This document shows positions 25,773-35,162 of a DNA stretch of 64,000 nt, piece after piece. The notes below the pieces were generated by a model. The model was not told the origin of the DNA. It worked only from the letters and a program-made list of their open reading frames with translations, and did not search any database. Location of the stretch: contig SZPI01000006.1 in assembly GCA_030263635.1 (NCBI GenBank), forward strand, positions 17,981 through 81,980, given 5' to 3'. Position 1 is the stretch's first letter. Each line of letters opens with the position of its first letter. Source of the DNA: Flexicrinis sp001567485. Lineage in GTDB: Bacteria; Chloroflexota; Anaerolineae; Aggregatilineales; Phototrophicaceae. The translations under genes and the position numbers were made by a program.

Positions 25773-26777
25773 CTATTCCGACTGCGCTGCTTTGATGCGC
25801 GGATCAATCAGGCCGTAGAGGATTTCAAGGCTGAAGAACGCCAGCAGCACCATCCACGTGATGATGAGGGTCGTCGCGGAAATCAGCGGATAATCGCCCC
25901 CGCGCACGGCAGTCAGGATCGTGTTGCCGAGTCCCGGGTAGCTGAAGATGATCTCCGCCACCAGCGCGCCGCTGACCATCGTTCCGATCGAGAGGGCCAG
26001 CCCGGTGATCTGCGGCAGCATCGCGTTGCGGAACACGTAGCGGATGATCTTGCTGTCTTTGACGCCGAGAAAACGGGCGTATTTCACGTAGTCGGCGTTC
26101 AGTTCATAGATCGCCATCGACCGCATGCCGATGGCCTGCCCGCCGATGGTGATCAGCACGATCGACCAGAACGGCAGTTGATAGTGGACGATCACCGACC
26201 ACATGAACTCCCAGCTTGCGCTCGGCACCATCGCGTAGTCGTACCCGCCGGAGGTGGGGAACCATTTCAAATTGACGGCAAAGATCACCAGCAGGATGAC
26301 CGCCATGCCGAAGGCCGGCAGGTTGCTCAAGAACAGACTGGCCGGCATCAGCACCCGATCGAAGCCTTTTCGGATATAGGCAGCTAACGCGCCCAGCAAG
26401 TTCCCTAATATCCATCCGACAAGGATCGCTGGCAGCTGCAGCATCAGCGTCCATCCGATAGAGGATGAAATCACATCGCCGACCGTGCGCGGGTACTGAC
26501 TGATCGAATAGCCGAAGTCGCCGCGCAGCACGTTCCGCAGATAGATCACGAATTGTTCCGGGATCGGCTTGTCGGTGCCGAACAGCTCGGTGTACTGCTC
26601 GTAGACCGCCTGCACCCCGGTGGCGTTGGACATGCCCTGTGCCATGCGGGCGGCAATCGCGGCGACAGGGTCGCCCGGCATGAGGCGCGGCAAGATGAAA
26701 TTCAACGTAAACGCGACCGTCAGCGTGACTATGAACCAAACGATCTTCTTGAGAAAGTAGTTTCTATACCCGCGCAC
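25773..26777 (-). CDS. DppB/OppB-type ABC permease
   Basis: A 334-residue permease starting at GTG 26777, with AGGAG about 6 nt upstream. The first helix (IVWFIVTLTVAFTLNFILPR) and RLMPGDPVAAI are standard for DppB. The cytoplasmic loop contains YELNADYVKYARFLGVKDSK and the closing part has EIIFSYPGLGNTILTAVRGGDYPL. It pairs with the DppC-type protein. A 79-nt stem-loop region separates it from the binding-protein gene upstream. Confidence 0.93.
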   Translation of the reverse strand: MRGYRNYFLKKIVWFIVTLTVAFTLNFILPRLMPGDPVAAIAARMAQGMSNATGVQAVYEQYTELFGTDKPIPEQFVIYLRNVLRGDFGYSISQYPRTVGDVISSSIGWTLMLQLPAILVGWILGNLLGALAAYIRKGFDRVLMPASLFLSNLPAFGMAVILLVIFAVNLKWFPTSGGYDYAMVPSASWEFMWSVIVHYQLPFWSIVLITIGGQAIGMRSMAIYELNADYVKYARFLGVKDSKIIRYVFRNAMLPQITGLALSIGTMVSGALVAEIIFSYPGLGNTILTAVRGGDYPLISATTLIITWMVLLAFFSLEILYGLIDPRIKAAQSE

Positions 26778-26813
26778 ACCCAGCTCCTGAGGACATCAAT
26801 TACAAATCAAAGA

Positions 26814-26892
26814 GGTGGCAGTCACCCTGGTTGATCCGGCCATAAAACGATATGCTCGTGATGATGGCCGATGTGACGAAGTGGCTGCCACC
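26814..26892 (-). promoter_or_regulatory. Nested long stem-loop between binding-protein and permease genes
   Basis: Three concentric arm pairs: GGTGGCAG/CTGCCACC (26814-26821/26885-26892), TCAC/GTGA (26822-26825/26873-26876) and CGGCCAT/ATGGCCG (26837-26843/26864-26870). It lies 18 nt after the binding-protein stop in an otherwise gene-free gap. Confidence 0.6.
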
Positions 26893-26910
26893 TGAGGAGT
26901 CGGGATTAGG

Positions 26911-28716
26911 TTACGGGTTCACCAGCTCCAGATTGTACAGACCAGCGATGCCCCAGCCATCCGTCATGTCGAGCGGCGGAACCGGCGGGTTGGTGCCATC
27001 GCCGTCGTACGGGAAGTTCGTCCAAACGCTCTCGTTCACCGTATGGAACGACTGCGGACGGTACATCAGCGTGAACGACGGCACATCGGTCAGATAGATA
27101 CGAACCAGCTCGGTGTACATCTCCTTGAGCTGCGCCTCGTCCGTGACCGTCGGGATCGCCTGAATCAGCGCGTCGGCCTCAGGATTAGAGTAGCCGCCCC
27201 AGTTGCCGTTCCAGTTGCTCGTCATGCCGATGAATTCCGAGCTGAGCAGCTTGCGGATGCGGCTCCACGGCTGTGTCGGGCCAGCGCCGTCGCTCCACAT
27301 CATGAAGATGTCGTAACCTTCGGGCAGCGGGGCGTCGGACTTGGTCACGACCGTCTGATAGACCGACCATTCCGGGTAGTTGGTGGTGATGTCGATACCG
27401 ATCTGCGCGCCGGCGGCCGCGACGACCTCAATCGCTGCCTGCCAGTCCGACCAGCCGTTCGGGCAGGTCGCAACGTAGCGCAGGGGCTGACCATCAAGCT
27501 CGCGCCAGCCGTCGCCATCGGTGTCCACAATACCTGCTTCATCGAGCAGCGCCTTAGCGCCTTCGATGTCGTTGCCGGCCCACTGCAAGTCGGCGACAGC
27601 AGCGTGGTCATACATCGCCTGTTCGCCGGCGGTCGGGTTCATCAACGAGCGCGGAACCTGTTCAAAGGTCGCGGATTGGTTGGTCATCGCGTTGGCGATA
27701 ATGGTAGGATAATCGACCGCAATCGCGATCGCCTTACGCACCGCCACGTTGTCCAGACCGTGCGAGTTCAGGTTGTAGAACGCCGTCGGCAGGCTGGCGC
27801 CGATGCCGTATGGGGCTTCCGGCAGATACGTCGAGATGGGCAGGCCATCGACGAGCCACAGATCCTGCACGTTGGAGTTGAACTGCTGGCTGACGTCCAC
27901 CTCGCCGGCCTTCAACGCTGTAGTGCCGGCCGCGTTGTCCGCGAAGATGTTGTGGGCAAGGTACTTGGGAACGGGCAGCTTGCCCCACATGCTGGCATCC
28001 TGACCCCAGTAATTGTCGTCACGGATGTAGATAACCTTCGACTCGTCCCAGAAGTAACCGTGATACGGGCCGGAGTACACGACGTCTTCAGCGGTGTCGG
28101 CCAGCAGCGCAGTCGCATCGAAGTTCGCGCGCGCTTCCAACGTCTCAGTCCACGCCTTCTGGATGACGTAATTGGTGCTGACGTAAGCCTGAACGATCAG
28201 TGGGTTGACGGCCGTGCCATCGTCGCTCAGCTTCGCCTTGATGACGACGGTGGAGTCGTCAGCGGCGACGATGTCCTCGATGTAGTCGACGTTGCCGGCG
28301 CCGGTCGGCGTCATGTACTTGATATGCGTGGCCCACGTATACGCCACATCGTGCGCCGTCACCGGTGTGTCGTCGCTCCAGTGCGCGGCCGCCTTGATCT
28401 TGAAGGTGATTTCGGTGTGGGCGTCGTTCCACGTATACGGGCCGTCCGCGAGAAGCGGATAGACCTGCCCGTCCAGCATATCGTACAGGTACGGCGTCTC
28501 AAACATGATGACACGGGCGCTGTCTGCTTGAGTGATCGCCATCGCGTTGTTGTTGTTGCTGGAATACGGATTCCAGCCTACGACGGAACCCCACTGCTGT
28601 CCGTTGAAGTACAGCGTCTCGTTGCGGGGGAGTTCCTGAGCAGCTGCGGGAGCGACCGAGATCGCCATCAACAAGCCGAGCAGCAAACCCATGACTGCTA
28701 AACGCGAGAATCTCAT
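26911..28716 (-). CDS. ABC transporter substrate-binding protein, peptide/oligosaccharide family 5
   Basis: A 601-residue secreted protein. Residues 1-27 are a signal peptide (MRFSRLAVMGLLLGLLMAIS, AAAQE cleavage). AGGAG precedes the ATG at 28716. The mature sequence contains NPYSSNNNN, TFKIKAAAHWSDDTPVTAHD and AVRKAIAIAVDYPTI, blocks of the DppA/OppA (family 5) fold. The asparagine-rich N-terminus and tryptophan-rich C-terminal part resemble cellobiose/oligosaccharide-binding members as much as peptide binders, so the ligand is open. First gene of the operon 28716-22691. Confidence 0.9.
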   Translation of the reverse strand: MRFSRLAVMGLLLGLLMAISVAPAAAQELPRNETLYFNGQQWGSVVGWNPYSSNNNNAMAITQADSARVIMFETPYLYDMLDGQVYPLLADGPYTWNDAHTEITFKIKAAAHWSDDTPVTAHDVAYTWATHIKYMTPTGAGNVDYIEDIVAADDSTVVIKAKLSDDGTAVNPLIVQAYVSTNYVIQKAWTETLEARANFDATALLADTAEDVVYSGPYHGYFWDESKVIYIRDDNYWGQDASMWGKLPVPKYLAHNIFADNAAGTTALKAGEVDVSQQFNSNVQDLWLVDGLPISTYLPEAPYGIGASLPTAFYNLNSHGLDNVAVRKAIAIAVDYPTIIANAMTNQSATFEQVPRSLMNPTAGEQAMYDHAAVADLQWAGNDIEGAKALLDEAGIVDTDGDGWRELDGQPLRYVATCPNGWSDWQAAIEVVAAAGAQIGIDITTNYPEWSVYQTVVTKSDAPLPEGYDIFMMWSDGAGPTQPWSRIRKLLSSEFIGMTSNWNGNWGGYSNPEADALIQAIPTVTDEAQLKEMYTELVRIYLTDVPSFTLMYRPQSFHTVNESVWTNFPYDGDGTNPPVPPLDMTDGWGIAGLYNLELVNP

Positions 28717-29319
28717 TGCACTTTCTCCTGATTCAGTAGTTCACACCATCGAATAGATGCCAAAACGCCGCAGACGTATGGTGCAGTGGTACGCCGCAAA
28801 ATTCGCGGCACACTTGCCTTCAACCGGTAAGACCGCACTCCTTTCTCAGCGCGCACGCGAACAGGCTCGGCTCACACCGAGCACGACACCTACGTCATGC
28901 ATTTGCATGTCGTATTCAGGAAAACTGCGCTGCGGGAGAAATGTTTCAGGACGGCGGCCGTCCCGTCTCGCAGTGCGTGGGCCGGGATGTTGATCCGCAG
29001 AGGGAGAACTGGACTCGAGCGTGTTACGAGCCGGTGTGATATGGGGGTTTTCTAGTCGAGTATCCATAGTTGTAACGTAATTTAGCTACCATTTGGCGTG
29101 AGGATAACCAATCGCATATCCCGCGTCAAGAACTTGTGGGAGCGTTCTCACACTCATGATATTTTCTGATGAAATGGGTGCTTTATGTCATGGCGCAAAC
29201 TCGATCAGCGATATACGCCGGCGAACGTTGGGCGTGCCGCGCCGCCGGCGCAGGCAGCGAGCATAAGCGCGCATCGCGTATGATAGGCTGCGGATGAACG
29301 GTGGCGCGGGCGGCAGACG
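28717..29319. other. Gene-free region upstream of the binding-protein operon
   Basis: About 600 nt without a convincing gene. It holds the promoter noted at 29101-29129 and a short GGACGG/CCGTCC dyad (28949-28963). Small frames at 28757-28993 and elsewhere show no family features. Confidence 0.5.
29101..29129 (-). promoter_or_regulatory. Putative sigma-70-type promoter for the operon 28716-22691
   Basis: On the minus strand TTGACG (29129-29124) is followed after 17 nt by TATCCT (29106-29101). The start would be near 29094, giving a leader of about 380 nt before the binding-protein ATG. The leader contains no structure I recognise as a riboswitch. Confidence 0.4.
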
Positions 29320-29592
29320 ATGAACGCACCAACAACAGCCAACAACTGACTGGGATACCCCGACGATACGCGCTTGTTGATCGTCAACGCCGACGATTTG
29401 GGGATGGCCCACGCGACCAATGCAGCGATCACGCGAGCCATGTCGGGGGGCGTGCTCACCTCAACTATCGTGATGGCCCCCTGTCCGTGGGCGCTGCATG
29501 CGCTGCGCGCGCTGCGTGAGGCTCCACAGTTCCCCTTTGCGCTGAGGCAGCAGCACGTCGTGACTCGACTTATCCGCCCGGATTCGTGCTGA
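29320..29592 (+). pseudogene. Truncated ChbG/HpnK (YdjC-type) carbohydrate deacetylase remnant
   Basis: From ATG 29320 the frame reads MNAPTTANN, then TGA (29347-29349), then LGYPDDTRLLIVNADDLGM, the classic N-terminus of this deacetylase family with its metal-binding D-D. Family resemblance continues through GGVLTSTIVMAPCPWALHAL and stops near residue 75 (FPF), where the family continues with G-V-H-L-T-L. The frame then ends at 29592, against a normal length of about 250-300 residues. It thus has an early nonsense codon and has lost its 3' three quarters. It abuts the 3' end of a convergent amidohydrolase gene. Confidence 0.75.
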
Positions 29593-31165
29593 GTCGGTAG
29601 ACGCACTGTCCGGCGACGTACGTCGCTTCGACATACAGGCTGAGCAGATCATCCACCGGCGTCGTAACCGGATCACCGCTCAGGATCACCAGATCGGCCC
29701 ATTTGCCCGCGGTGATGCTGCCGCGATTATCTTGATCGCCGCTGAGGATCGCGCCGCCCATCGTGTAGGCGTACAGCGCTTCTTCCATCGTGATCGCCTG
29801 ATTGGGCGCCAGCGGCACTCCCGCATGATCTTTACGGTCGACGGCCGACTTCAACCCGAGCAGAGGGTTGTCGTCCGGCACGACCGGCGCATCAGTGCTG
29901 AGCGCCACCTCGATCCCCGCGTCCAGCATGTCGCGCACACCATACGCGCGCGGGATACACACATCCGGTAGGTAACGCCGGTAGGCTGGCCCCATCGCAG
30001 GCAGAAAGACCGTTTGCGTCGCCACCATCCCGCCGATCCGCGCAAGGCGCTCCAGATGTTCGGGGTCTGGCAGGGCGAAGTGTTCGATGCGGTGCCGCAG
30101 CACAGGTCGCGGCTTGCGTTCGGTAATCATCTCATACACGCTGATGACCTGCTCAAGCGCGGTTTCTCCGTTGGCGTGGGTGGCGATATGGAATCCGGCG
30201 TCGTGCGATTCCCACATCAAGTCGGCCAACTGCTCGGTCTCGTAGATCATGATGCCGTGTCCGCCGACATCTTTGAACGCCTCGCGGATCGCCGCCGTGG
30301 CGGTGGTCATGCCGCCGTCCGCGAAGAACTTCACCCCATCCAGACGCAGCGTATCGCTGACATACTTCTCTGGAAGCGGGAAGATCACATCGCCGTTGCG
30401 CCGTTCGGCCAGCAGATTGATGCGAACCGTAAGCCGGCCCGCCGCCTCCAACTGACGGTACACCTTGATGTGAAACGGATCGACGGCCGGGTCGGTGGCG
30501 CTGGTGATTCCGAGCGTCAGTTGATGCGCCATCGCCGCGCGAATCGCATCCGCCATCTGTTCCTCGGTGATCTCCGGGATGTGCTGCATAACCAGCGTCA
30601 TGGCGTTTTCTTCTAGCACGCCGGTCGGTTCGCCGTTTTCATCGCGCACGATGTGGCCGCCCTGCGGGTCGGGCGTGTCACGCGTGATGCCGGCGATCTT
30701 GAGCGCGAGGCTGTTGGCGACGCTGACATGACCGCTGGTATGCACCAACTGCATCGGATGCTGCGTGCTCGCTTGGTCAAGGTCATAGCGGGTGACGTGG
30801 CGCTTCTCCGGCAGGAAGTTCTCGTTGTAGCCGCCACCCGTCACCCACTCGCCCAGCTCACGTTCGGCGGCCCGTTGGCGATACAGCGCGATGATCGTAT
30901 CAATCGTCGGCGCCTTGACGATAGTCGCGTCCACCAAGCGCGTCAGCATCAAGCCCAACCACTGGACATGCGTATGCGCGTCGTTAAAACCGGGGATCAG
31001 CGTATGCCCCTGCAAGTCGATCCGTTCGGCGTCGCCCGCAGACGTCTCGATCTCCGCGCGCGAGCCGACAGCACGAATCCGTCCGTCATTCCCCACCAGA
31101 ACCGCATCGACGACCGGATTGGCCGGATCCATCGTCCGAATCGTACCGTTGTAAAACACGAGCAT
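29570..31165 (-). CDS. YtcJ-like amidohydrolase
   Basis: A 531-residue metal-dependent hydrolase from ATG 31165, with AAGGAGG upstream. It starts with the beta-sandwich block MLVFYNGTIRTMDPANPVVD and then GFNDAHTHVQWLG, giving the metal-binding H-x-H. Other blocks are KFFADGGMTTATAAI, IATHANGE, HRIEHFALPDPEHL and LSTDAPVVPDDNPL, matching the amidohydrolase-3/YtcJ group, which includes N-substituted formamide deformylase. No signal peptide, so cytoplasmic. It is the last gene of an operon with an amidase and a serine hydrolase, suggesting import and breakdown of an amide or lactam compound; the substrate is unknown. Confidence 0.88.
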   Translation of the reverse strand: MLVFYNGTIRTMDPANPVVDAVLVGNDGRIRAVGSRAEIETSAGDAERIDLQGHTLIPGFNDAHTHVQWLGLMLTRLVDATIVKAPTIDTIIALYRQRAAERELGEWVTGGGYNENFLPEKRHVTRYDLDQASTQHPMQLVHTSGHVSVANSLALKIAGITRDTPDPQGGHIVRDENGEPTGVLEENAMTLVMQHIPEITEEQMADAIRAAMAHQLTLGITSATDPAVDPFHIKVYRQLEAAGRLTVRINLLAERRNGDVIFPLPEKYVSDTLRLDGVKFFADGGMTTATAAIREAFKDVGGHGIMIYETEQLADLMWESHDAGFHIATHANGETALEQVISVYEMITERKPRPVLRHRIEHFALPDPEHLERLARIGGMVATQTVFLPAMGPAYRRYLPDVCIPRAYGVRDMLDAGIEVALSTDAPVVPDDNPLLGLKSAVDRKDHAGVPLAPNQAITMEEALYAYTMGGAILSGDQDNRGSITAGKWADLVILSGDPVTTPVDDLLSLYVEATYVAGQCVYRLSTNPGG

Positions 31166-31192
31166 GAGAGTTCCTCCTTGCCGTCGAACAGG

Positions 31193-32134
31193 CTACTTTT
31201 TGCTGTACGGGTCGAGCGCGTCGCGCAGTCCGTCCCCGATGTAATTGATGCTGATGACTGTCAGCAGGATCAAGCCGCCGGGATACAACCACATCCACCA
31301 CGCGGAGTCGATCTTCTCGGTTGCGCGCTGGATCATGTTGCCCCAACTGGCGGTCGGCGGCTGGACACCCATGCCGAGAAAGCCGATATAGGCTTCAAGC
31401 AGGATTACGTTGGAGATGCCAAGCGTGGTGTACACGATCACCGGGGCCAGCGCGTTGGGCATGATGTGGCGGAAGATGATGTGCAGATTGCGCGCACCGA
31501 GCGCCCGCGCCGCCGTCACGAATTCCTGCTCGCGCAGCGACAGCACCTGCGCGCGGACGATGCGCGCCAGCCCCATCCAGCCCGTGAACCCGAGCACGAA
31601 AATCACGACGATGACGCTGCCGCTGAACTCGCGCCCGAACACCTTCACCGCCGGCACTTGGCTGCCGATGAACTTGGTGATCACCAGCAGCAGGAACAGC
31701 AGCGGTATCGTGAGCAGCGCCTCGGATACGCGCATAACGATGCTGTCGATCCATCCGCCGTAGAAGCCGGAGATCAGGCCAAGCGTCGTGCCGACGATCG
31801 CCGTCACGACCATCGCCAGCAGGCTGATCAGCAGCGTGACCTGCCCGCCGTAGATCGTGCGCGCTAACACGTCGCGGCCGAGCGCATCCGTCCCGAAGGG
31901 ATGCTCGGCAGACGGCGCGCCCCACTTGTTCTGAAAATCGGTGCTGTTGCTGCTGCGCTCGGTGATGAAGAACGATCCGCCGATCACGTACAGCGTAATC
32001 AAGGTCATCACCGCCACGCCGATCATCGCCATACGATGCCGGCGGAAGCGCGCGAAAACCAGCTGCAACAGCGACTCGTGCTTGCGATTCGCATCATCAA
32101 GGCTAATGGTTCCGTTCACTGTCCCGCGTTCCAT
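31193..32134 (-). CDS. DppC/OppC-type ABC permease
   Basis: A 313-residue permease of ordinary length. The N-terminus has a cytoplasmic lead, a helix (MAMIGVAVMTLITLYVI) and then HPFGTDALGRDVLARTIYGG, standard for DppC. The coupling loop is LREQEFVTAARALGARNLHI and the closing part LDPYSKK is typical. It lies 13 nt after the DppB-type gene and 27 nt before the amidohydrolase gene. No ATPase gene is in this operon. Confidence 0.93.
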   Translation of the reverse strand: MERGTVNGTISLDDANRKHESLLQLVFARFRRHRMAMIGVAVMTLITLYVIGGSFFITERSSNSTDFQNKWGAPSAEHPFGTDALGRDVLARTIYGGQVTLLISLLAMVVTAIVGTTLGLISGFYGGWIDSIVMRVSEALLTIPLLFLLLVITKFIGSQVPAVKVFGREFSGSVIVVIFVLGFTGWMGLARIVRAQVLSLREQEFVTAARALGARNLHIIFRHIMPNALAPVIVYTTLGISNVILLEAYIGFLGMGVQPPTASWGNMIQRATEKIDSAWWMWLYPGGLILLTVISINYIGDGLRDALDPYSKK

Positions 32135-32147
32135 CGCCGTCCTCTCC

Positions 32148-33188
32148 TTAACTGAGCCGGATACGGGGATCGAGCAGCGAGTACAGCAGATCGGTGATCA
32201 ACTGTGACACGATGACGAACAGGGCGACGAACATCAGCATCGCCATCAACACCGGATAGTCGGAACGCTCAAGGCTTTCGATAAACAGCATCCCCATCCC
32301 CGGCCATGCGAAGATCGATTCGGTGACGATGGCCCCGCCGAGCAAGAACGGCACGTCCAGCCCGATAATTGTGATCAGCGGCAGGGCGGCGTTGCGCAGT
32401 ACGTGAACGAACAGCACTCGGCGTTCGCCAATCCCCTTCGACCGCGCCGTCCGCACATAATCGTGGTTGATCACTTCAAGCACACTGGCGCGCACATAGC
32501 GCATATAAGCCGCCGAGCTGACCAGCGCGATGCTCAACACCGGCATAATCATGTACGGAAGCAGTGTGGACAACGTGCGCTCCTCGCCGGGGCGGCCCAT
32601 ACCTGCGATAGGCAGGTGCGGCAGGCCCCAGTTACGGAAGGCGACGGCAAACAGCAGAATCATCCCTAACGCCACCAAGAAAATCGGCATTGAGTAGAAA
32701 ACAAACGCGGCGGTCGTCAAGATGCCATCGAGCAGCGAGTACTGACGCAGCGCGGAGATCACCCCCAGCGTGAACGAGATCAACAAAATCAGCGCATAGG
32801 CTGGCAGCATCAACAGCATCGTGTTGCCCAGCCGCTCGCCGATGCGCGTGGCGACGGCCTGCCGGGTGATCAGCGAGGTGCCGAGATCCCCGCGCAAGAT
32901 GCCGCGCCGGGTGCCGTGCATCTCCTCATCGGTATCGCCGTCCCCGTCGAAGTCGATGAAAGTCCAATCGTTCCCGACCAGCCAGTAGATGTACTGCACG
33001 TAGATCGGCTGATCAAAACCGAGGCGACGGCTGGCCTGTTCGATCTGCGTGCCGCTGGGCCGCCGCGGCACGTTCATCACAATTGCCAGCGGGTCGCCGA
33101 TGGAATACATGAGCGCGAATAGGATCACGCTGATGACGAACAACAGCGGGATGAGTTGAAGCACCCGCCGGGTCAGATAGGTACGCAT
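32148..33188 (-). CDS. DppB/OppB-type ABC permease
   Basis: A 346-residue permease. The N-terminus MRTYLTRRVLQLIPLLFVIS and YSIGDPLAIVM are family hallmarks, and the coupling loop is INHDYVRTARSKGIGERRVL with ESIFAWPGMGMLFIESLERSDY near the end. A short extracytoplasmic insertion around residues 75-95 is rich in Asp (DFDGDGDTDEE), resembling a calcium-binding D-x-D-x-D loop. It partners the DppC-type protein and is separated from the upstream binding-protein gene by a 120-nt palindrome. Confidence 0.93.
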   Translation of the reverse strand: MRTYLTRRVLQLIPLLFVISVILFALMYSIGDPLAIVMNVPRRPSGTQIEQASRRLGFDQPIYVQYIYWLVGNDWTFIDFDGDGDTDEEMHGTRRGILRGDLGTSLITRQAVATRIGERLGNTMLLMLPAYALILLISFTLGVISALRQYSLLDGILTTAAFVFYSMPIFLVALGMILLFAVAFRNWGLPHLPIAGMGRPGEERTLSTLLPYMIMPVLSIALVSSAAYMRYVRASVLEVINHDYVRTARSKGIGERRVLFVHVLRNAALPLITIIGLDVPFLLGGAIVTESIFAWPGMGMLFIESLERSDYPVLMAMLMFVALFVIVSQLITDLLYSLLDPRIRLS

Positions 33189-33236
33189 GTCCGATCCTTA
33201 CGCGGGCCGTACGGAACTCACATGGGTTGAATGTCC

Positions 33237-33359
33237 GAGCAGGGGCAACTTCATCACGCGCCTCACCCCCGTCCCCTCTCCAGACCTTTGGCGCTCCCTG
33301 CGGCCGTGGTCATGGAGAGGGGAGTTGAACGCAGCGAGGCGGGAGTGAGGCCCCTGCTC
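33237..33359 (-). repeat. Long imperfect palindrome between binding-protein and permease genes
   Basis: Outer arms GAGCAGGGGC (33237-33246) and GCCCCTGCTC (33350-33359) are perfect. Inside them lie CCTCAC/GTGAGG (33261-33266/33345-33350) and TCCCCTCTCC/GGAGAGGGGA (33272-33281/33314-33323). It sits 9 nt after the binding-protein stop. The pyrimidine-rich arm resembles small palindromic repeats I recall from Chloroflexota intergenic regions, so it may be an inserted element doing the job of a 3' hairpin. Confidence 0.65.
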
Positions 33360-33368
33360 AACGGCCTC

Positions 33369-35054
33369 TTACTCTTCGTAGTGCCAGTCAGCGATGTTCA
33401 GCCACGGCGTGAAGTCGCTCACGTCGCTGGCCTCCCAGACCAACCGCTTGTTGTACGTCGCCGCGTACAGGATGTTGACGAGATACTGGGTGTACAGGTC
33501 TTCGGCCATCAACACCTGAATCTCATCGGCGGCGGCTTCACGCTCGGCCTGATCCAGCGACACGGACAGCGACGTCCACAATTCGTCGACACGTTCGTTG
33601 CAGATTTGCGGGCCGTTCAAGCCGAACGGATTCGCTTCGCTTGGGATGTCGGTGCAGTAATACGGCCCGAACGTCGCGACGGTCGCCACGCCCGGCACCC
33701 ACGCCACGAGATACGCATCGTACTGTCCGGTCGCCAGCGGGCTGTTATTGGTGAACGAGCCGTGGATTTCGGCGATCGTGTGCAGCGTGATGTTCATCTT
33801 GATGCCGATGTCCGCCAACACATCCTGCACGTACAGCAGCGAGTCTTGATAGTGCTGAATGTCAGCGTAGGTCGTCGCGGTGATTTCAAGCGGCAGCCCG
33901 TCCTCGACACCGTCGACGCCATGCGCCTCGGCGACACCGTCGCCATCCTCGTCATACCAGCCCGCTTCGCGCAGCAGCTCAACCGCGCCCGCCGGATCAA
34001 ACGGCAGCATCAGCGCATCGGGGTTGTACCACGGCGTACCGGCCCACCATGTATTGGCGACCTCGGCGATCCCGTTGTAAATCTCATCCACCATGAATTG
34101 ACGGTCGATGCCCATGCTCATCGCGTGGCGCACACGCTGATCCTTCAGCGCCGGGTGGCCGTTCGGCCCCTGATTGTATTCAAGCTCAAGCCGGACGCCA
34201 CCGAACGACGTCCGCACATCGAGGAAGTCGTTCGCCGCGACCAGTTCCGCCGCGCGTGACGCCGGCAGGATATAGCGGGTCATGTCCAGTTCGCCCGCGA
34301 CCATAAGCTGTTCAAGCACGCTCACGTCGGAGTAGAAGTTCAGCACGACCTCATCGAACCACACGTCTTTCCAGTAGTTCTGGTTCTTGACGAAGCGCAG
34401 GTAACTGCCGGTCACCCATTCGGCAAAGACGAACGGGCCGTTCGACACGGTCGGTTGGCGAACCCAGCTGTTCAGCTCGAAGCCGATCCCGTTGGCGAGA
34501 TCCGCCTCGTACCCCTCGCGCAGGATGTGGTTCGGAAGCGGCACGATCGCGGCGTACTGCCAGTCCGGATTGGGCGCATCAAACGTAACGACGACATCCT
34601 TCTCGGTTTCGCCCTGCGCAACAGAGCCGGCCAACCCGCCGAGCATCCGGAAGGCGAGGACTTGGCTCACCCCATCGTTGGCGATCTCATACGGCAAGAC
34701 GAAGTCCGCCGCCGTGATCGGCGTGCCATCAGACCAGACTGCCCAGTCCGCAATCGTGAACTTGATAACCTGCGTGCCCTCGTCGGTGATCACGATGCCG
34801 CCATTGTCGTAGCTCGGCGCCTCATCAATCAAAAGCGGGACGATCTCCTGCTGCTGGGTCGTGCCCCACTGCGGCTGGGAGTGCAAGCGGAACATGCTCC
34901 ACCCCAACAGCGTATTGCTCGTGTAGTCGACCAGCATGTCCGGCTCTTCGGTATAGCCGAGTCGCAGGACACGCAGATCGTCCTGAGCCAAGACATTGCC
35001 AGCAGCGAGAGCACATAGGAGAAGAACGATAAGAAGCAGGGGACGCCTAGACAT
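33369..35054 (-). CDS. ABC transporter substrate-binding protein, peptide-type family 5
   Basis: A 561-residue secreted protein from ATG 35054, with AAGAAGGAG about 6 nt upstream. Residues 1-23 are a signal peptide (LLLIVLLLCALAAGNVLAQ). Mature blocks include VIKFTIADWAVWSDGTPIT, HALKD-like VRHAMSMGIDRQFMVDEIYN and YDAYLVAWVPG, all of the DppA/OppA fold. Two Asp-rich stretches (DEDGDGVAEAHG) may bind calcium. It is third in the operon behind amidase and serine hydrolase, so amide or peptide-like ligands are plausible. Confidence 0.9.
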   Translation of the reverse strand: MSRRPLLLIVLLLCALAAGNVLAQDDLRVLRLGYTEEPDMLVDYTSNTLLGWSMFRLHSQPQWGTTQQQEIVPLLIDEAPSYDNGGIVITDEGTQVIKFTIADWAVWSDGTPITAADFVLPYEIANDGVSQVLAFRMLGGLAGSVAQGETEKDVVVTFDAPNPDWQYAAIVPLPNHILREGYEADLANGIGFELNSWVRQPTVSNGPFVFAEWVTGSYLRFVKNQNYWKDVWFDEVVLNFYSDVSVLEQLMVAGELDMTRYILPASRAAELVAANDFLDVRTSFGGVRLELEYNQGPNGHPALKDQRVRHAMSMGIDRQFMVDEIYNGIAEVANTWWAGTPWYNPDALMLPFDPAGAVELLREAGWYDEDGDGVAEAHGVDGVEDGLPLEITATTYADIQHYQDSLLYVQDVLADIGIKMNITLHTIAEIHGSFTNNSPLATGQYDAYLVAWVPGVATVATFGPYYCTDIPSEANPFGLNGPQICNERVDELWTSLSVSLDQAEREAAADEIQVLMAEDLYTQYLVNILYAATYNKRLVWEASDVSDFTPWLNIADWHYEE

Positions 35055-35162
35055 GATCGTACTCCTTCTTGGGAGAATGAACGCCGCGGACGCCTGAGAA
35101 TCTACTGTCCGACGACTACTTCGAGTCTACCCTGCCATGAGTCCATTCGCTAATCGTGGACT

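Noticed and set aside
27043..28701. 552-codon open frame on the plus strand
   Set aside because: It is the exact antisense of the binding-protein gene 26911-28716, which has a signal peptide, SD and family motifs. Its composition (Arg, His, Val, Asp rich) is that of a high-GC antisense shadow.
28717..29094. Riboswitch in the long leader of the binding-protein operon
   Set aside because: I could not match the leader to any known riboswitch core; only a short GGACGG/CCGTCC dyad is visible.
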